This document shows, piece after piece, positions 36,641-45,584 of a stretch of 64,000 nt of DNA. The notes under the pieces are model-generated. The model saw only the letters and a list, made by a program, of their open reading frames with translations, was not told the DNA's origin and did no database searches. Where the stretch lies: the NCBI RefSeq assembly GCF_039621855.1, contig NZ_CP155071.1, positions 2,790,001-2,854,000 of the forward strand. Direction: 5' to 3'. A program made the position numbers and the translations under genes. Each line of letters opens with the position of its first letter. The stretch's first letter is position 1. Source of the DNA: Erwinia sp. HDF1-3R (GTDB lineage Bacteria; Pseudomonadota; Gammaproteobacteria; Enterobacterales; Enterobacteriaceae).

Positions 36641-38120
36641 CGGCGCTAAACTCCGCCTCAGCCTGCTCGAAACGCTGCTGTGCCGCCGCCGACGGCTCTG
36701 GCCCCAACAGGCTAAACAGCACGATAGCAATAGTGCTAAACAGGAAGCCCGGGATGATCTCATACAGACCCAACCACCCGTACTGCTTCCAGATAAGAAC
36801 CGTGGCCGCACCGATAATCATTCCCGCCAACGCGCCGTTACGGTTCATCCGCTTCCAGACCAGTGAAAGCAGCACCACCGGACCAAACGCCGCACCGAAG
36901 CCCGCCCAGGCGTAGCTCACCAGACCCAGCACGCGGTTCTGTGGGTTGGATGCCAGCGCAATCGCCACCACCGCCACCAGCAGCACCATCATCCGCCCTA
37001 CCCACACCAGCTCACGCTGGGTCGCACCCTTGCGCAAAAAGCTCTTGTATAAATCTTCGGTTAACGCGCTGGAACACACCAGCAGCTGACAGCTGAGCGT
37101 GGACATCACCGCCGCCAGAATAGCGGAAAGTAAAATACCGGCAATCCAGGGGTTAAACAGGATCCTCGCCAGCTCGATGAAAATTCGCTCGCCGTTATCC
37201 GCTACGCCCGCTGCCTGTTCAGGATGATTATGGAAGTAAGCAATACCAAAGAATCCTACCGCTACCGCCCCTGCAAGACAGAGCACCATCCATGCCATAC
37301 CAATACGACGGGCGCTGCGAATGGAGCGGTGAGAATCGGCCGCCATAAAACGCGCCAGAATATGCGGCTGGCCGAAATAGCCCAGCCCCCAGCCTAGCAG
37401 CGAAATTACCGCTACAAAATTCAGGTTTTTCAGCATATCCATATTCTCAGCGCTCTGAGCCCGGATAACCGTCAGCGCATCACCCAGCCCGCCAACGGCG
37501 GAGATAACGATCACCGGCGTCAGGATCAGCGCAAAAATCATCAGGCTGGCCTGCACCGTATCGGTCCAGCTTACTGCCAGGAACCCACCGACAAAGGTAT
37601 AGATAATAGTGGCCGCCGCCCCCGCCCATAGCGCGGTTTCGTAACTCATGCCAAAAGTGCTTTCAAACAGGCGCGCCCCAGCCACAATGCCCGACGCGCA
37701 ATAAATGGTGAAGAATACCAGAATAATCAACGCTGAAATCACCCGCAGCAGCTTACTCTTATCTTCGAACCGGCTGGTGAAGTAGTCAGGTAGCGTCAGC
37801 GCGTTATCATGATGTTCTGTCTGGACCCGCAGACGTCCTGCAACAATTTTCCAGTTCAGCCAGGCCCCCAGCGTCAGACCGATGGCAATCCAGCTTTCGG
37901 AGATGCCAGAAAGGAAAATGGCACCCGGCAACCCCATCAGCAGCCAGCCGCTCATATCGGATGCTCCGGCAGAGAGCGCCGTAACCACGCTGCCCAAACT
38001 TCGACCGCCAAGAATGTAATCGTCAAAGTTTTTAGTTGACCGCCAGGCGATAAAACCAATTAACACCATGCCAAAGATATATACGCAAAAGGTCACCATC
38101 ATTGGTGTACTTGCTGTCAT
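36636..38120 (-). CDS. putP: Sodium/proline symporter PutP
   Basis: The product is 494 residues (E. coli 502), with about thirteen membrane helices. Most segments are near-identical to E. coli, e.g. 'FCVYIFGMVLIGFIAWRSTKNFDDYILGGRSL', whose Asp and Ser/Gly residues bind Na+ and proline, and 'LSAGASDMSGWLLMGLPGA'. It imports L-proline with Na+ at the inner membrane. It is divergent from putA, with shared PutA-repressed control. The C-terminal tail is slightly shorter than in E. coli and its stop lies directly against the repeat array. Confidence 0.97.
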   Translation of the reverse strand: MTASTPMMVTFCVYIFGMVLIGFIAWRSTKNFDDYILGGRSLGSVVTALSAGASDMSGWLLMGLPGAIFLSGISESWIAIGLTLGAWLNWKIVAGRLRVQTEHHDNALTLPDYFTSRFEDKSKLLRVISALIILVFFTIYCASGIVAGARLFESTFGMSYETALWAGAAATIIYTFVGGFLAVSWTDTVQASLMIFALILTPVIVISAVGGLGDALTVIRAQSAENMDMLKNLNFVAVISLLGWGLGYFGQPHILARFMAADSHRSIRSARRIGMAWMVLCLAGAVAVGFFGIAYFHNHPEQAAGVADNGERIFIELARILFNPWIAGILLSAILAAVMSTLSCQLLVCSSALTEDLYKSFLRKGATQRELVWVGRMMVLLVAVVAIALASNPQNRVLGLVSYAWAGFGAAFGPVVLLSLVWKRMNRNGALAGMIIGAATVLIWKQYGWLGLYEIIPGFLFSTIAIVLFSLLGPEPSAAAQQRFEQAEAEFSAD

Positions 38121-38161
38121 TGAAATTCTCCATTTATTATTTTAAATGCGCAGTGCTCAAG

Positions 38162-38338
38162 GTTGCACTGGCGGTGCCACCGGAACGTAGCAGCCCCCTC
38201 CTGTCAACCCAGCGCAGGTATCCTGCCGTAAAGGGTGTAAGCGCACAAACGATTTAACACATCAGTTACAGTAACTTCACCCCATGTCACAGACTCAACA
38301 ATGAAAGGTTGCACCGGATCACAACCCGGCAAGTTGCA
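38162..38338. promoter_or_regulatory. PutA operator sites near putP
   Basis: GTTGCA, the PutA ribbon-helix-helix recognition hexamer, occurs at 38162-38167, 38308-38313 and 38333-38338 in the putP-putA control region. The last two are 25 bp apart and each is followed by CC. When proline is scarce, PutA is expected to bind these and repress both genes. Confidence 0.8.
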
Positions 38339-38466
38339 CCTTAAAAAAGACCTTAAATATCCAGATACTACCTGTAACCACCGTTCTGGCGCGATACTTG
38401 CAGCAATATCCATGCCGCTTTTCAAAACAGCGCTTTCATCGCTCAAACAGAGGCGTATTTAACAAG

Positions 38467-38484
38467 GTTGCACAAAGTTGCAAC
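38467..38484. promoter_or_regulatory. PutA operator sites near putA
   Basis: Two GTTGCA hexamers start at 38467 and 38477. The second lies inside a perfect palindrome GTTGCAAC (38477-38484). They lie 55-72 bp before the putA start. Confidence 0.8.
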
Positions 38485-38538
38485 TTAAGTGATATTGCTC
38501 AATATCGTCGTCATTTATCATTTCAAGGAGCTAGAGGC

Positions 38539-41500
38539 ATGGGCACAACTACCATGGGCGTGAAGTTGGATGAAGCCACGCGCGAGCGCATCAGGCTGGC
38601 TGCGGGTCAGATTGATCGCACCCCACACTGGCTTATTAAGCAGGCGATTTTTAATTATCTTGAGCAGTTGGAAAATGGCGCAGCCCTGCCTGAAATCCCT
38701 TCTCAGCTGCTGACGCACGAGGGGGATGAGCGCTCAGAAGATGAGCAGCATCAGCCGTTCCTTGAGTTTGCCGAGCATATTCTTCCGCAGTCCGTGACCC
38801 GTGCCGCGATCACCGCCGCCTGGCGGCGCCCTGAAAATGAATCCGTGGCGATGATGCTGGAACAGGCGCGCCTGCCTGCTCCCCTGGCGCAGCAAACCCA
38901 TCAGCTCGCTTACCAGCTTGCTGATAAGCTTCGGCACCAGAAAGGTGCAACCGGACGCGCCGGGATGGTGCAAAGCCTGCTGCAGGAGTTCTCTCTCTCC
39001 TCTCAGGAGGGGGTGGCCCTGATGTGTCTGGCCGAGGCGCTGCTGCGCATACCGGACAAGCCGACCCGCGATGCCCTTATCCGCGACAAAATCAGCAACG
39101 GTAACTGGCACTCGCATCTGGGCCGTAGCCCCTCGCTGTTCGTCAACGCGGCCACCTGGGGTCTGCTGTTTACCGGGCGCCTGGTGTCCACCCATAACGA
39201 AGCCAGTCTCTCCCGTTCGCTTAATCGCATTATCGGTAAAAGCGGCGAACCGCTGATCCGCAAAGGCGTGGATATGGCGATGCGCCTGATGGGCGAACAG
39301 TTTGTGACCGGGGAAACCATCGCTGAAGCCCTGGCAAATGCCCGCAAGCTGGAGGAGAAAGGCTTCCGCTACTCATACGACATGCTCGGTGAAGCCGCCC
39401 TGACGGCGCAGGATGCGAAAGCCTATCTCCTCTCCTATCAGCAGGCGATTCAGGCCATTGGCAAAGCCTCCAACGGTCGCGGCATTTATGAAGGCCCCGG
39501 GATTTCAATTAAGCTTTCCGCCCTGCACCCTCGCTACAGTCGCGCCCAGTACGAGCGCGTGATGAGCGAACTTTACCCGATCCTGAAATCCCTGACGCTG
39601 CTCGCACGCTCCTACGATATTGGCATCAATATTGATGCCGAAGAGGCGGACCGGCTGGAGCTGTCGCTGGATCTGCTGGAAAAGCTCTGTTTCGAACCAG
39701 AGCTGGAGGGATGGAACGGCATTGGCTTTGTGATTCAGGCCTACCAGAAGCGCTGCCCGTTCGTCATCGACGCGCTTTGCGATCTGGCTCAGCGCAGCCG
39801 CCGCCGTCTGATGGTTCGTCTGGTGAAGGGTGCATACTGGGATAGCGAAATAAAGCGCGCGCAGATGGAGGGCCTGGAGGGCTATCCGGTCTACACCCGC
39901 AAAATTTACACCGACATCTCCTATCTGGCCTGTGCCCGAAAGCTGCTGGCCGTACCGAACCTGATCTATCCGCAGTTTGCCACCCATAACGCCCACACGC
40001 TGGCGGCTATTTATCAGCTGGCGGGTAACAACTACTATCCCGGCCAGTATGAGTTCCAGTGCCTGCACGGCATGGGTGAACCCCTGTACGAACAGGTGGT
40101 GGGCAAAGTGTCCGACGGTAAGCTCAACCGCCCCTGCCGCATCTATGCACCGGTTGGCACGCATGAAACCCTGCTGGCCTACCTGGTGCGCCGACTGCTG
40201 GAAAACGGCGCGAATACCTCTTTTGTCAACCGCATCGCCGACAAGACGCTACCGATTGACGATCTGGTGGCCGACCCGGTCGAAGAGGTGGAAAAGCTGG
40301 CGCGCAGCGAAGGCGGCGTGGGCCTGCCCCATCCTAAAATTCCTTTGCCGCGCGATCTCTACGGCAGCGCGCGCGTGAACTCTTCCGGGCTGGACCTGGC
40401 CAACGAACACCGTCTGGCCTCGCTGTCGAGCGCGCTGCTTAACAGCGCCATGGAGCCCTGGCACGCGGTGCCGGTGATTGACGGTGAGCGACAGCCGGGT
40501 GAACCCCTGCCGGTCCTTAATCCGGCCGAGCCGGGCGATATCGTCGGCTATGTGCAATACGCCAGCGAAGCCGATGTCTCTATTGCGCTGGACGCCGCCG
40601 TCAGTGCGGGGCCGATCTGGTTCGCCACCCCACCGCAGGAGCGTGCGGCCATCCTGTCGCGGGCGGCCATGCTGATGGACGGGCAGCTACAGCGGCTGAT
40701 TGGCATACTGGTGCGCGAGGCGGGTAAAACCTTCAGCAACGCCATTGCCGAGGTGCGCGAAGCCGTCGATTTCCTCTATTACTATGCCGGACAGGTGCGG
40801 GATGATTTCGATAATGAAACGCACCGCCCCCTCGGTCCGGTCGTCTGCATCAGCCCGTGGAATTTCCCGCTGGCCATCTTCACCGGACAGATCGCTGCCG
40901 CGCTGGCGGCAGGCAACAGCGTACTGGCAAAGCCTGCCGAACAGACGCCTCTGATTGCCGCCGAAGCGGTAGCCCTGCTGCACGAGGCCGGTGTACCGGT
41001 CGGCGCGCTCCAGCTGCTGCCTGGCAAGGGCGAAACCGTCGGCGCGCAGCTTACCGGGGATGACCGCGTGCGCGGCGTAATGTTTACCGGCTCGACGGCG
41101 GTAGCGACCCTGCTACAGCGTAATCTGGCAGGCCGTCTCGATCCGCAGGGGCGTCCAACACCGCTGATTGCCGAAACGGGCGGGATGAACGCGATGATTG
41201 TCGACTCCTCAGCGCTGACCGAACAGGTAGTGGTTGATATTGTGGCCTCCGCCTTTGATAGCGCAGGGCAGCGCTGTTCGGCCCTGCGTCTGCTGTGCGT
41301 TCAGGAGGACGTGGCCGACCACCAGTTGCAAATGCTGCGCGGTGCGATGGCCGAATGTCGCATGGGCAATCCGGAACGCCTCTCTACCGATATTGGCCCG
41401 GTCATAGATGCCGAAGCGAAAGAGAATATCGAGCGTCATATTCAGGCAATGCGCAGCAAGGGGATGAAGGTTTACCAGGCGGCAGTGCAAAATCAGCAGG

Positions 41501-42489
41501 ATGTTAAAGAGTGGCAGAGTGGCACCTTCATTCAGCCAACGCTTATCGAGCTGGATAGCGTCGCCGATCTGGACAAAGAAATCTTTGGTCCTGTACTGCA
41601 TGTGGTGCGCTATACCCGCAGCCAGCTTCCACAGATAATCGCGCAAATTAACCAGTCAGGCTACGGTCTGACGCTGGGCGTGCATACCCGTATAGACGAA
41701 ACCATTCATCAGGTGACCAACAGCGCCCGCGTCGGCAATCTTTATGTCAACCGCAATATGGTTGGCGCGGTCGTCGGCGTGCAGCCTTTTGGCGGTGAAG
41801 GCCTTTCCGGCACCGGTCCAAAGGCGGGTGGCCCGCTGTATTTGTACCGGCTGCTGTCGCACCGCCCTGATGGCGCGCTGCGCGTCACGCTGGATCGTCA
41901 TGACGGTGAGCACCCGGTCGATGCGGCGCTGCGCCCCTCCCTGCTGGCTGCGCATCAGGCGCTGACCGCGTGGGCGCAGGATAAACCTGAACTGGCGAGT
42001 CTTTGCGCCCGCTATGCCGAACTGAGCCAGGGAGGAACGGTTCGACTGCTGCCGGGTCCTACGGGAGAGCGCAACACCTTTGCCCTGCTGCCGCGTGAGC
42101 ATGTTTTATGCCTGGCGGATACGCAGGAGGATGCGCTGACGCAGCTGGCGGCCGTTACGGCAACGGGCAGCCGGGTACTGTGGCCGGAAGATGAGCTGCT
42201 CCGCAGCCTGTTTAAAACGCTACCGGAGGCGGTGCAGGCACGGATAGATTTCGCGACGCAGCCGTTGGAAAAAAACAGTAGCTTTGACGCGGTTATATTC
42301 CATGGCGATGCCGACAGGCTGCGCGAAGTGTGTAGAACGGTGGCTGAACGCGAAGGTGCGATTGTGTCGGTACAGGGCTTCGCGCGCGGCGAAACCAACC
42401 TGCTGCTGGAACGCCTGCTGCTGGAGCGTTCACTCAGCGTCAATACGGCCGCGGCGGGTGGTAACGCCAGCCTGATGACCATCGGCTAA
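38539..42489 (+). CDS. putA: PutA, trifunctional proline dehydrogenase / P5C dehydrogenase / repressor
   Basis: The product is 1316 residues (E. coli 1320). The N-terminal ribbon-helix-helix operator-binding domain (1-47, 'TTTMGVKLDEATRERI') comes first. The FAD-dependent proline dehydrogenase barrel follows (about 260-570, 'DAEEADRLELSLDLLEKL', 'YQKRCPFVIDALCDLA'). The aldehyde dehydrogenase-type P5C dehydrogenase has Glu879 ('LIAETGGMNAM') and Cys913 ('SAGQRCSALR'). The C-terminal tail ends 'NASLMTIG'. It oxidises proline to glutamate at the membrane and represses put genes when proline is low. The start at 38539 has AAGGAG eight bases upstream; the frame is open for 47 more upstream codons, which are not used. 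Confidence 0.98.
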   Translation: MGTTTMGVKLDEATRERIRLAAGQIDRTPHWLIKQAIFNYLEQLENGAALPEIPSQLLTHEGDERSEDEQHQPFLEFAEHILPQSVTRAAITAAWRRPENESVAMMLEQARLPAPLAQQTHQLAYQLADKLRHQKGATGRAGMVQSLLQEFSLSSQEGVALMCLAEALLRIPDKPTRDALIRDKISNGNWHSHLGRSPSLFVNAATWGLLFTGRLVSTHNEASLSRSLNRIIGKSGEPLIRKGVDMAMRLMGEQFVTGETIAEALANARKLEEKGFRYSYDMLGEAALTAQDAKAYLLSYQQAIQAIGKASNGRGIYEGPGISIKLSALHPRYSRAQYERVMSELYPILKSLTLLARSYDIGINIDAEEADRLELSLDLLEKLCFEPELEGWNGIGFVIQAYQKRCPFVIDALCDLAQRSRRRLMVRLVKGAYWDSEIKRAQMEGLEGYPVYTRKIYTDISYLACARKLLAVPNLIYPQFATHNAHTLAAIYQLAGNNYYPGQYEFQCLHGMGEPLYEQVVGKVSDGKLNRPCRIYAPVGTHETLLAYLVRRLLENGANTSFVNRIADKTLPIDDLVADPVEEVEKLARSEGGVGLPHPKIPLPRDLYGSARVNSSGLDLANEHRLASLSSALLNSAMEPWHAVPVIDGERQPGEPLPVLNPAEPGDIVGYVQYASEADVSIALDAAVSAGPIWFATPPQERAAILSRAAMLMDGQLQRLIGILVREAGKTFSNAIAEVREAVDFLYYYAGQVRDDFDNETHRPLGPVVCISPWNFPLAIFTGQIAAALAAGNSVLAKPAEQTPLIAAEAVALLHEAGVPVGALQLLPGKGETVGAQLTGDDRVRGVMFTGSTAVATLLQRNLAGRLDPQGRPTPLIAETGGMNAMIVDSSALTEQVVVDIVASAFDSAGQRCSALRLLCVQEDVADHQLQMLRGAMAECRMGNPERLSTDIGPVIDAEAKENIERHIQAMRSKGMKVYQAAVQNQQDVKEWQSGTFIQPTLIELDSVADLDKEIFGPVLHVVRYTRSQLPQIIAQINQSGYGLTLGVHTRIDETIHQVTNSARVGNLYVNRNMVGAVVGVQPFGGEGLSGTGPKAGGPLYLYRLLSHRPDGALRVTLDRHDGEHPVDAALRPSLLAAHQALTAWAQDKPELASLCARYAELSQGGTVRLLPGPTGERNTFALLPREHVLCLADTQEDALTQLAAVTATGSRVLWPEDELLRSLFKTLPEAVQARIDFATQPLEKNSSFDAVIFHGDADRLREVCRTVAEREGAIVSVQGFARGETNLLLERLLLERSLSVNTAAAGGNASLMTIG

Positions 42490-42500
42490 CCGCATCATGG

Positions 42501-42526
42501 CGGTGTCGGGCATCTCCCCGACACCG
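42501..42526 (+). terminator. Hairpin downstream of putA
   Basis: A ten-bp stem (CGGTGTCGGG with CCCGACACCG) and a short loop, extended by flanking CATCA/TGATG pairing, lies 11 bp past the stop. No T-run follows, so termination may be weak or Rho-assisted. Confidence 0.6.
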
Positions 42527-42941
42527 TCGTGATGTTCAATGTGTTATCAGCAATCCCTTCCTTTTCCTACACGGCCTTAAATCTGCCTGACTGGTCTGTA
42601 CGCGATTACCCTACCTGCCATAATCAATTATATTTCCAGCAGGCAATGATATTGATATTACCGCCCTGCCGTTGTTGACCGTCGGAATTGGTTTATTTAT
42701 TTTTGATGAATAGTTATATAAATCCGACACTTATTAGCCGGTCGTGTTAAAAAAGGACTAATTGAAAATAAATGAATCCATCTGTTCTTTAAATGAATCC
42801 CCCCATTTGGTACATTAAACAACAATTAATAATATGCAAACATTTCAATATTACTATTCAAATCACATAAAAAATAATTAGTATTGTCGGTTTAATTTTA
42901 TTTAAGTATTATCTGCTACAGGATAAAAAAGGAGGCATGGC
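42527..42941. other. AT-rich gene-free region downstream of putA
   Basis: In these 415 bases the base composition falls sharply in GC relative to putA from about 42640 on. No gene, RNA or repeat is recognisable. The right end carries the promoter area and AAAGGAGG ribosome site of the small winged-helix gene. Confidence 0.5.
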
Positions 42942-43304
42942 GTGTTGATGATTCTGGACGTGTTTAATCACTCAATACTTTATAAGAGAAAGCTGGTAAA
43001 ATTTACGAGAATGGAGTTTTCATTTATGTTATTTCTTATCAACAGGCGTAAAAGCAATCCATTTCAAACGGAAGAAATTATTGAGTATATCTGGAAAGAC
43101 CGCAGTCAGGTCATTATCAATAACAATCTAAACCAGCTAAGCTATAAAGTCAGGAAGAAAATATCAAAACTTGATGATTTCCTAACTTTAGAAATGAAGC
43201 GAAACAAAGAAAACAGGATAGTTAATAATAAAAAGGTGATTGTTCTGACATTAAAAAACAGATTTTTAGCAAAAATTATCACCCATTTATTTAAGGAGGT
43301 GTAG
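42942..43304 (+). CDS. Small AT-rich winged-helix DNA-binding protein
   Basis: The 120-residue basic protein contains 'FTRMEFSFMLFLINRRK', 'QTEEIIEYIWKDR' and 'INNNLNQLSYKVRKKI'. This is the OmpR/PhoB/CadC winged-helix order (loop, W-containing helix, recognition helix), with no sensor or membrane part. A very strong AAAGGAGG seven bases before the GTG at 42942 supports the start. Codon use is far more AT-rich than its neighbours, a sign of horizontal origin. It resembles the protein at 89-499 in architecture. The target is unknown. Confidence 0.7.
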   Translation: MLMILDVFNHSILYKRKLVKFTRMEFSFMLFLINRRKSNPFQTEEIIEYIWKDRSQVIINNNLNQLSYKVRKKISKLDDFLTLEMKRNKENRIVNNKKVIVLTLKNRFLAKIITHLFKEV

Positions 43305-43657
43305 TTAAAAAATTCAATAGAAGGCTTATTTAAGTCCATTTAGCCAGACGAATAACTCCCCTGCATTATATTGAGACGGTTGTATATATCACTCTGACCC
43401 GACGCTGGCATCAATGGTTTAAATTGAGCATGGGGAGAGCCATTTTGCTGTAGCACATGAAATGTTTACCGACATCTGTGATAGTCCCTTGCGATGTCAC
43501 TCTGTTTGAGCGGGTGTAACAATACTACGATGGAAGATCGCAATAATGGGGTCGGGTTGGATGATATGAAGGTCAGGGTGAACGATTATTTTATGCTGAT
43601 TTAATTATCAGGATAAATTACAGTAATTGAGTTTCGTCATGACAGGAGGAGAGACTA

Positions 43658-43741
43658 ATGAGGTGTATAAAGACAACGTTTAATTTAAACCCTAAAATAA
43701 CCTTAAAGCACACAAAAAGACCGGTGCCGCAAGGATTTTAA
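43658..43741 (+). CDS. Possible 27-residue peptide with a strong ribosome site
   Basis: ATG at 43658 follows AGGAGGA (43644-43650) at ideal spacing. The predicted peptide is basic (Lys/Thr/Arg-rich, 'MRCIKTTFNLNPKITLKH') with no recognised relatives. The excellent ribosome site is the only support. Confidence 0.3.
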   Translation: MRCIKTTFNLNPKITLKHTKRPVPQGF

Positions 43742-43835
43742 CCTGATAATTAAGAATACCTTCTACCTCGGCAGGTCTTTTATGATTGTTTTCCTAAAAT
43801 GAAAACTCTTGAGTAAATTGGATTTTAACTATTAA

Positions 43836-44015
43836 ATGGACAAGATTTTAGATGAAAAAATAATTATTATGATCCCTTATTGCCTGGCAATAAACGTAGC
43901 CAGCGCATCAACACTATCATTTTTAAGCGAGTGCAAAAGTAATGGCGGAACGGTTTCTCTGCAGGAAGCCGTTGTGCATATAAGTACCCTCAAGGGCATA
44001 AGCCATATTGGTTGA
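43836..44015 (+). CDS. Possible 59-residue small protein, or remnant
   Basis: The frame from ATG at 43836 to TGA at 44015 encodes 59 residues with a hydrophobic N-terminal stretch ('IIIMIPYCLAINVASAS') and a more polar end ('CKSNGGTVSLQEAVVHIS'). No good ribosome site precedes it. I do not recognise it; it may be a fragment of a lost gene. Confidence 0.25.
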   Translation: MDKILDEKIIIMIPYCLAINVASASTLSFLSECKSNGGTVSLQEAVVHISTLKGISHIG

Positions 44016-44086
44016 AATTACCAGGGAGCAGTGGAAACAAAATCCGAAGGAAAAGATATCTCAACCGAGGAGAGCTATCATCTGGC

Positions 44087-44123
44087 GGGTGAAGGGGCGT
44101 CATAAACTGACGCCCCTTCACCC
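44087..44123 (-). terminator. Long perfect hairpin downstream of tcyN
   Basis: A perfect 16-bp stem (44087-44102 with 44108-44123) has a five-base loop and lies about 45 bp past the tcyN stop on the minus strand. There is no T-tract after it. It is probably a terminator or mRNA-stabilising stem of the cystine operon. Confidence 0.65.
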
Positions 44124-44166
44124 GTATATCAGGTAAAGCGATGGTCTGATTCAGAATGCCGCGCCT

Positions 44167-44919
44167 TTAGGCATTAAGGAATTTTTCCAGGAACTGGCGG
44201 GTACGCGGCTGCTGCGGCGCAGTGAACAGATCGCGAGCCGGGCCCTGTTCGACAATTCGCCCCTGATCCATAAAGATTGCCCGGTCCGCCACGTCGCGGG
44301 CAAAGCTCATCTCGTGCGTGACGATAACCATCGTGCGCTTTTCCTGTGCCAGCGCACGAATGGTACTGAGCACCTCCCCTACCAGCTCAGGGTCTAGCGC
44401 AGAGGTCGGTTCATCGAACAGTATCACTTCCGGCTGCATCGCCAGCGCACGCGCAATCGCCACGCGCTGCTGCTGACCGCCCGACAGGCTGCGCGGATAG
44501 CTCATCTCTTTTCCCTGCAGCCCCACTTTCTCCAACAGCTGCCGGGCGCGTGCTATCGCCTGTGCTTTGGCCTCACGCTTAACGATGACCGGCCCTTCAA
44601 TAATATTCTCCAGCACCGAACGGTGGGGAAACAGATTGAAGCTCTGGAAAACAAAGCCGACCTGCTGACGCAGGCGGCGGATCTGCTCTTTCTGGCGGTG
44701 CATTCCCAGGGAAGAGTCGATCTGAATATTGCCGACCTTGATGGTGCCGCTATTCGGCTCCTCAAGCAGGTTAATGCTGCGCAGCAGCGTGGTTTTACCC
44801 GATCCGCTTGGACCAATAATCGCAACGACTTCGCCCGATTTAACCTCAAGATCGATGCCGTGTAGTACGGTCTGACCATTAAACTGTTTAACCAGCTTGC
44901 TGACTTCAATGGCGCTCAT
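44167..44919 (-). CDS. tcyN: TcyN, L-cystine ABC transporter ATPase
   Basis: The product is 250 residues, the same length as E. coli TcyN/YecC. Walker A GPSGSGKT is at 36-43, with signature 'LSGGQQQR' and Walker B 'VILFDEPTSALDPE'. It energises uptake of cystine (and diaminopimelate) through TcyL with TcyJ as the binding protein. It overlaps tcyL by four bases, so translation is coupled. E. coli has dcyD between the permease and binding-protein genes; here tcyJ, tcyL and tcyN are contiguous. Confidence 0.96.
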   Translation of the reverse strand: MSAIEVSKLVKQFNGQTVLHGIDLEVKSGEVVAIIGPSGSGKTTLLRSINLLEEPNSGTIKVGNIQIDSSLGMHRQKEQIRRLRQQVGFVFQSFNLFPHRSVLENIIEGPVIVKREAKAQAIARARQLLEKVGLQGKEMSYPRSLSGGQQQRVAIARALAMQPEVILFDEPTSALDPELVGEVLSTIRALAQEKRTMVIVTHEMSFARDVADRAIFMDQGRIVEQGPARDLFTAPQQPRTRQFLEKFLNA

Positions 44920-45584
44920 TTTGACTCCCGATCCTGACGATTAACGTGGTCTTCCAGCTTACTCTGTAACAGCGAGAGCAGCGTTGCCATCACCCAGTAG
45001 ATCAGCGAGGCGGCCAGGTACATCGTAAACACTTCCAGCGTGCGTGAGGTAATCAGCTGCGCCTGACGGAACAGCTCAGGAACCTGAATGGTCGCGGCCA
45101 GCGAGGTATCTTTGACCAGGCTGATAAAGCTGTTGCCCAGCGGCGGCAGAGCGGTTCTGGCTGCCTGCGGCAGGATCACCCGGCGCATGGTCTGCCAGCG
45201 GGTCATGCCAATACTGGCGGCGGCTTCCCACTGCCCGCGCTCAATTGCAGCAATGGCCCCCCGCAGGGATTCTGACGCGTAGGCGGCGGTGTTCAGCGAC
45301 AGGCCAATCATCGCCGAGGGAATGGGATCCAGCTCAATGCCAAACTGCGGCAGGCCGTAGTAGATCAGAAACAGCTGAGCGATAAGCGGCGTACCGCGAA
45401 AAATCGACACGTAAAAACGCGACAACCATGACAGCGGCCAGAAATGCGACAGGCGCATCATCGCCAGCACAAAACCCAGCACCAGCCCAAAGAACATGCC
45501 ACCGATGCTGAGCTGAAGGGTGAATACCGCCCCCTTCAATAAAAAAGGTGCTGAATCCAGCACCAGTTGAATACTTTCCTGCAT
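44916..45584 (-). CDS. tcyL: TcyL, L-cystine ABC transporter permease
   Basis: The 222-residue His/Glu/Met-family amino acid permease has about five membrane helices and the cytoplasmic EAA-type loop ('EAAASIGMTRWQTMRRVILPQA'), which contacts the TcyN ATPase. It shares one base with tcyJ upstream and four bases with tcyN downstream. Confidence 0.95.
   Translation of the reverse strand: MQESIQLVLDSAPFLLKGAVFTLQLSIGGMFFGLVLGFVLAMMRLSHFWPLSWLSRFYVSIFRGTPLIAQLFLIYYGLPQFGIELDPIPSAMIGLSLNTAAYASESLRGAIAAIERGQWEAAASIGMTRWQTMRRVILPQAARTALPPLGNSFISLVKDTSLAATIQVPELFRQAQLITSRTLEVFTMYLAASLIYWVMATLLSLLQSKLEDHVNRQDRESK

Larger units (their letters stand above)
43305..44086. other. AT-rich patch with only tiny reading frames
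   Basis: No normal-sized gene spans these 780 bases between the winged-helix gene and the cystine transporter. Two short frames are listed separately (43658-43741 and 43836-44015). A further 24-codon frame lies near 43530. The area looks like the decayed remainder of an acquired segment. Confidence 0.45.

Noticed and set aside
38398..38538. Upstream start for PutA
   Set aside because: It would place the PutA operator GTTGCAAC inside the coding sequence. Homology and the AAGGAG site fix the start at 38539.
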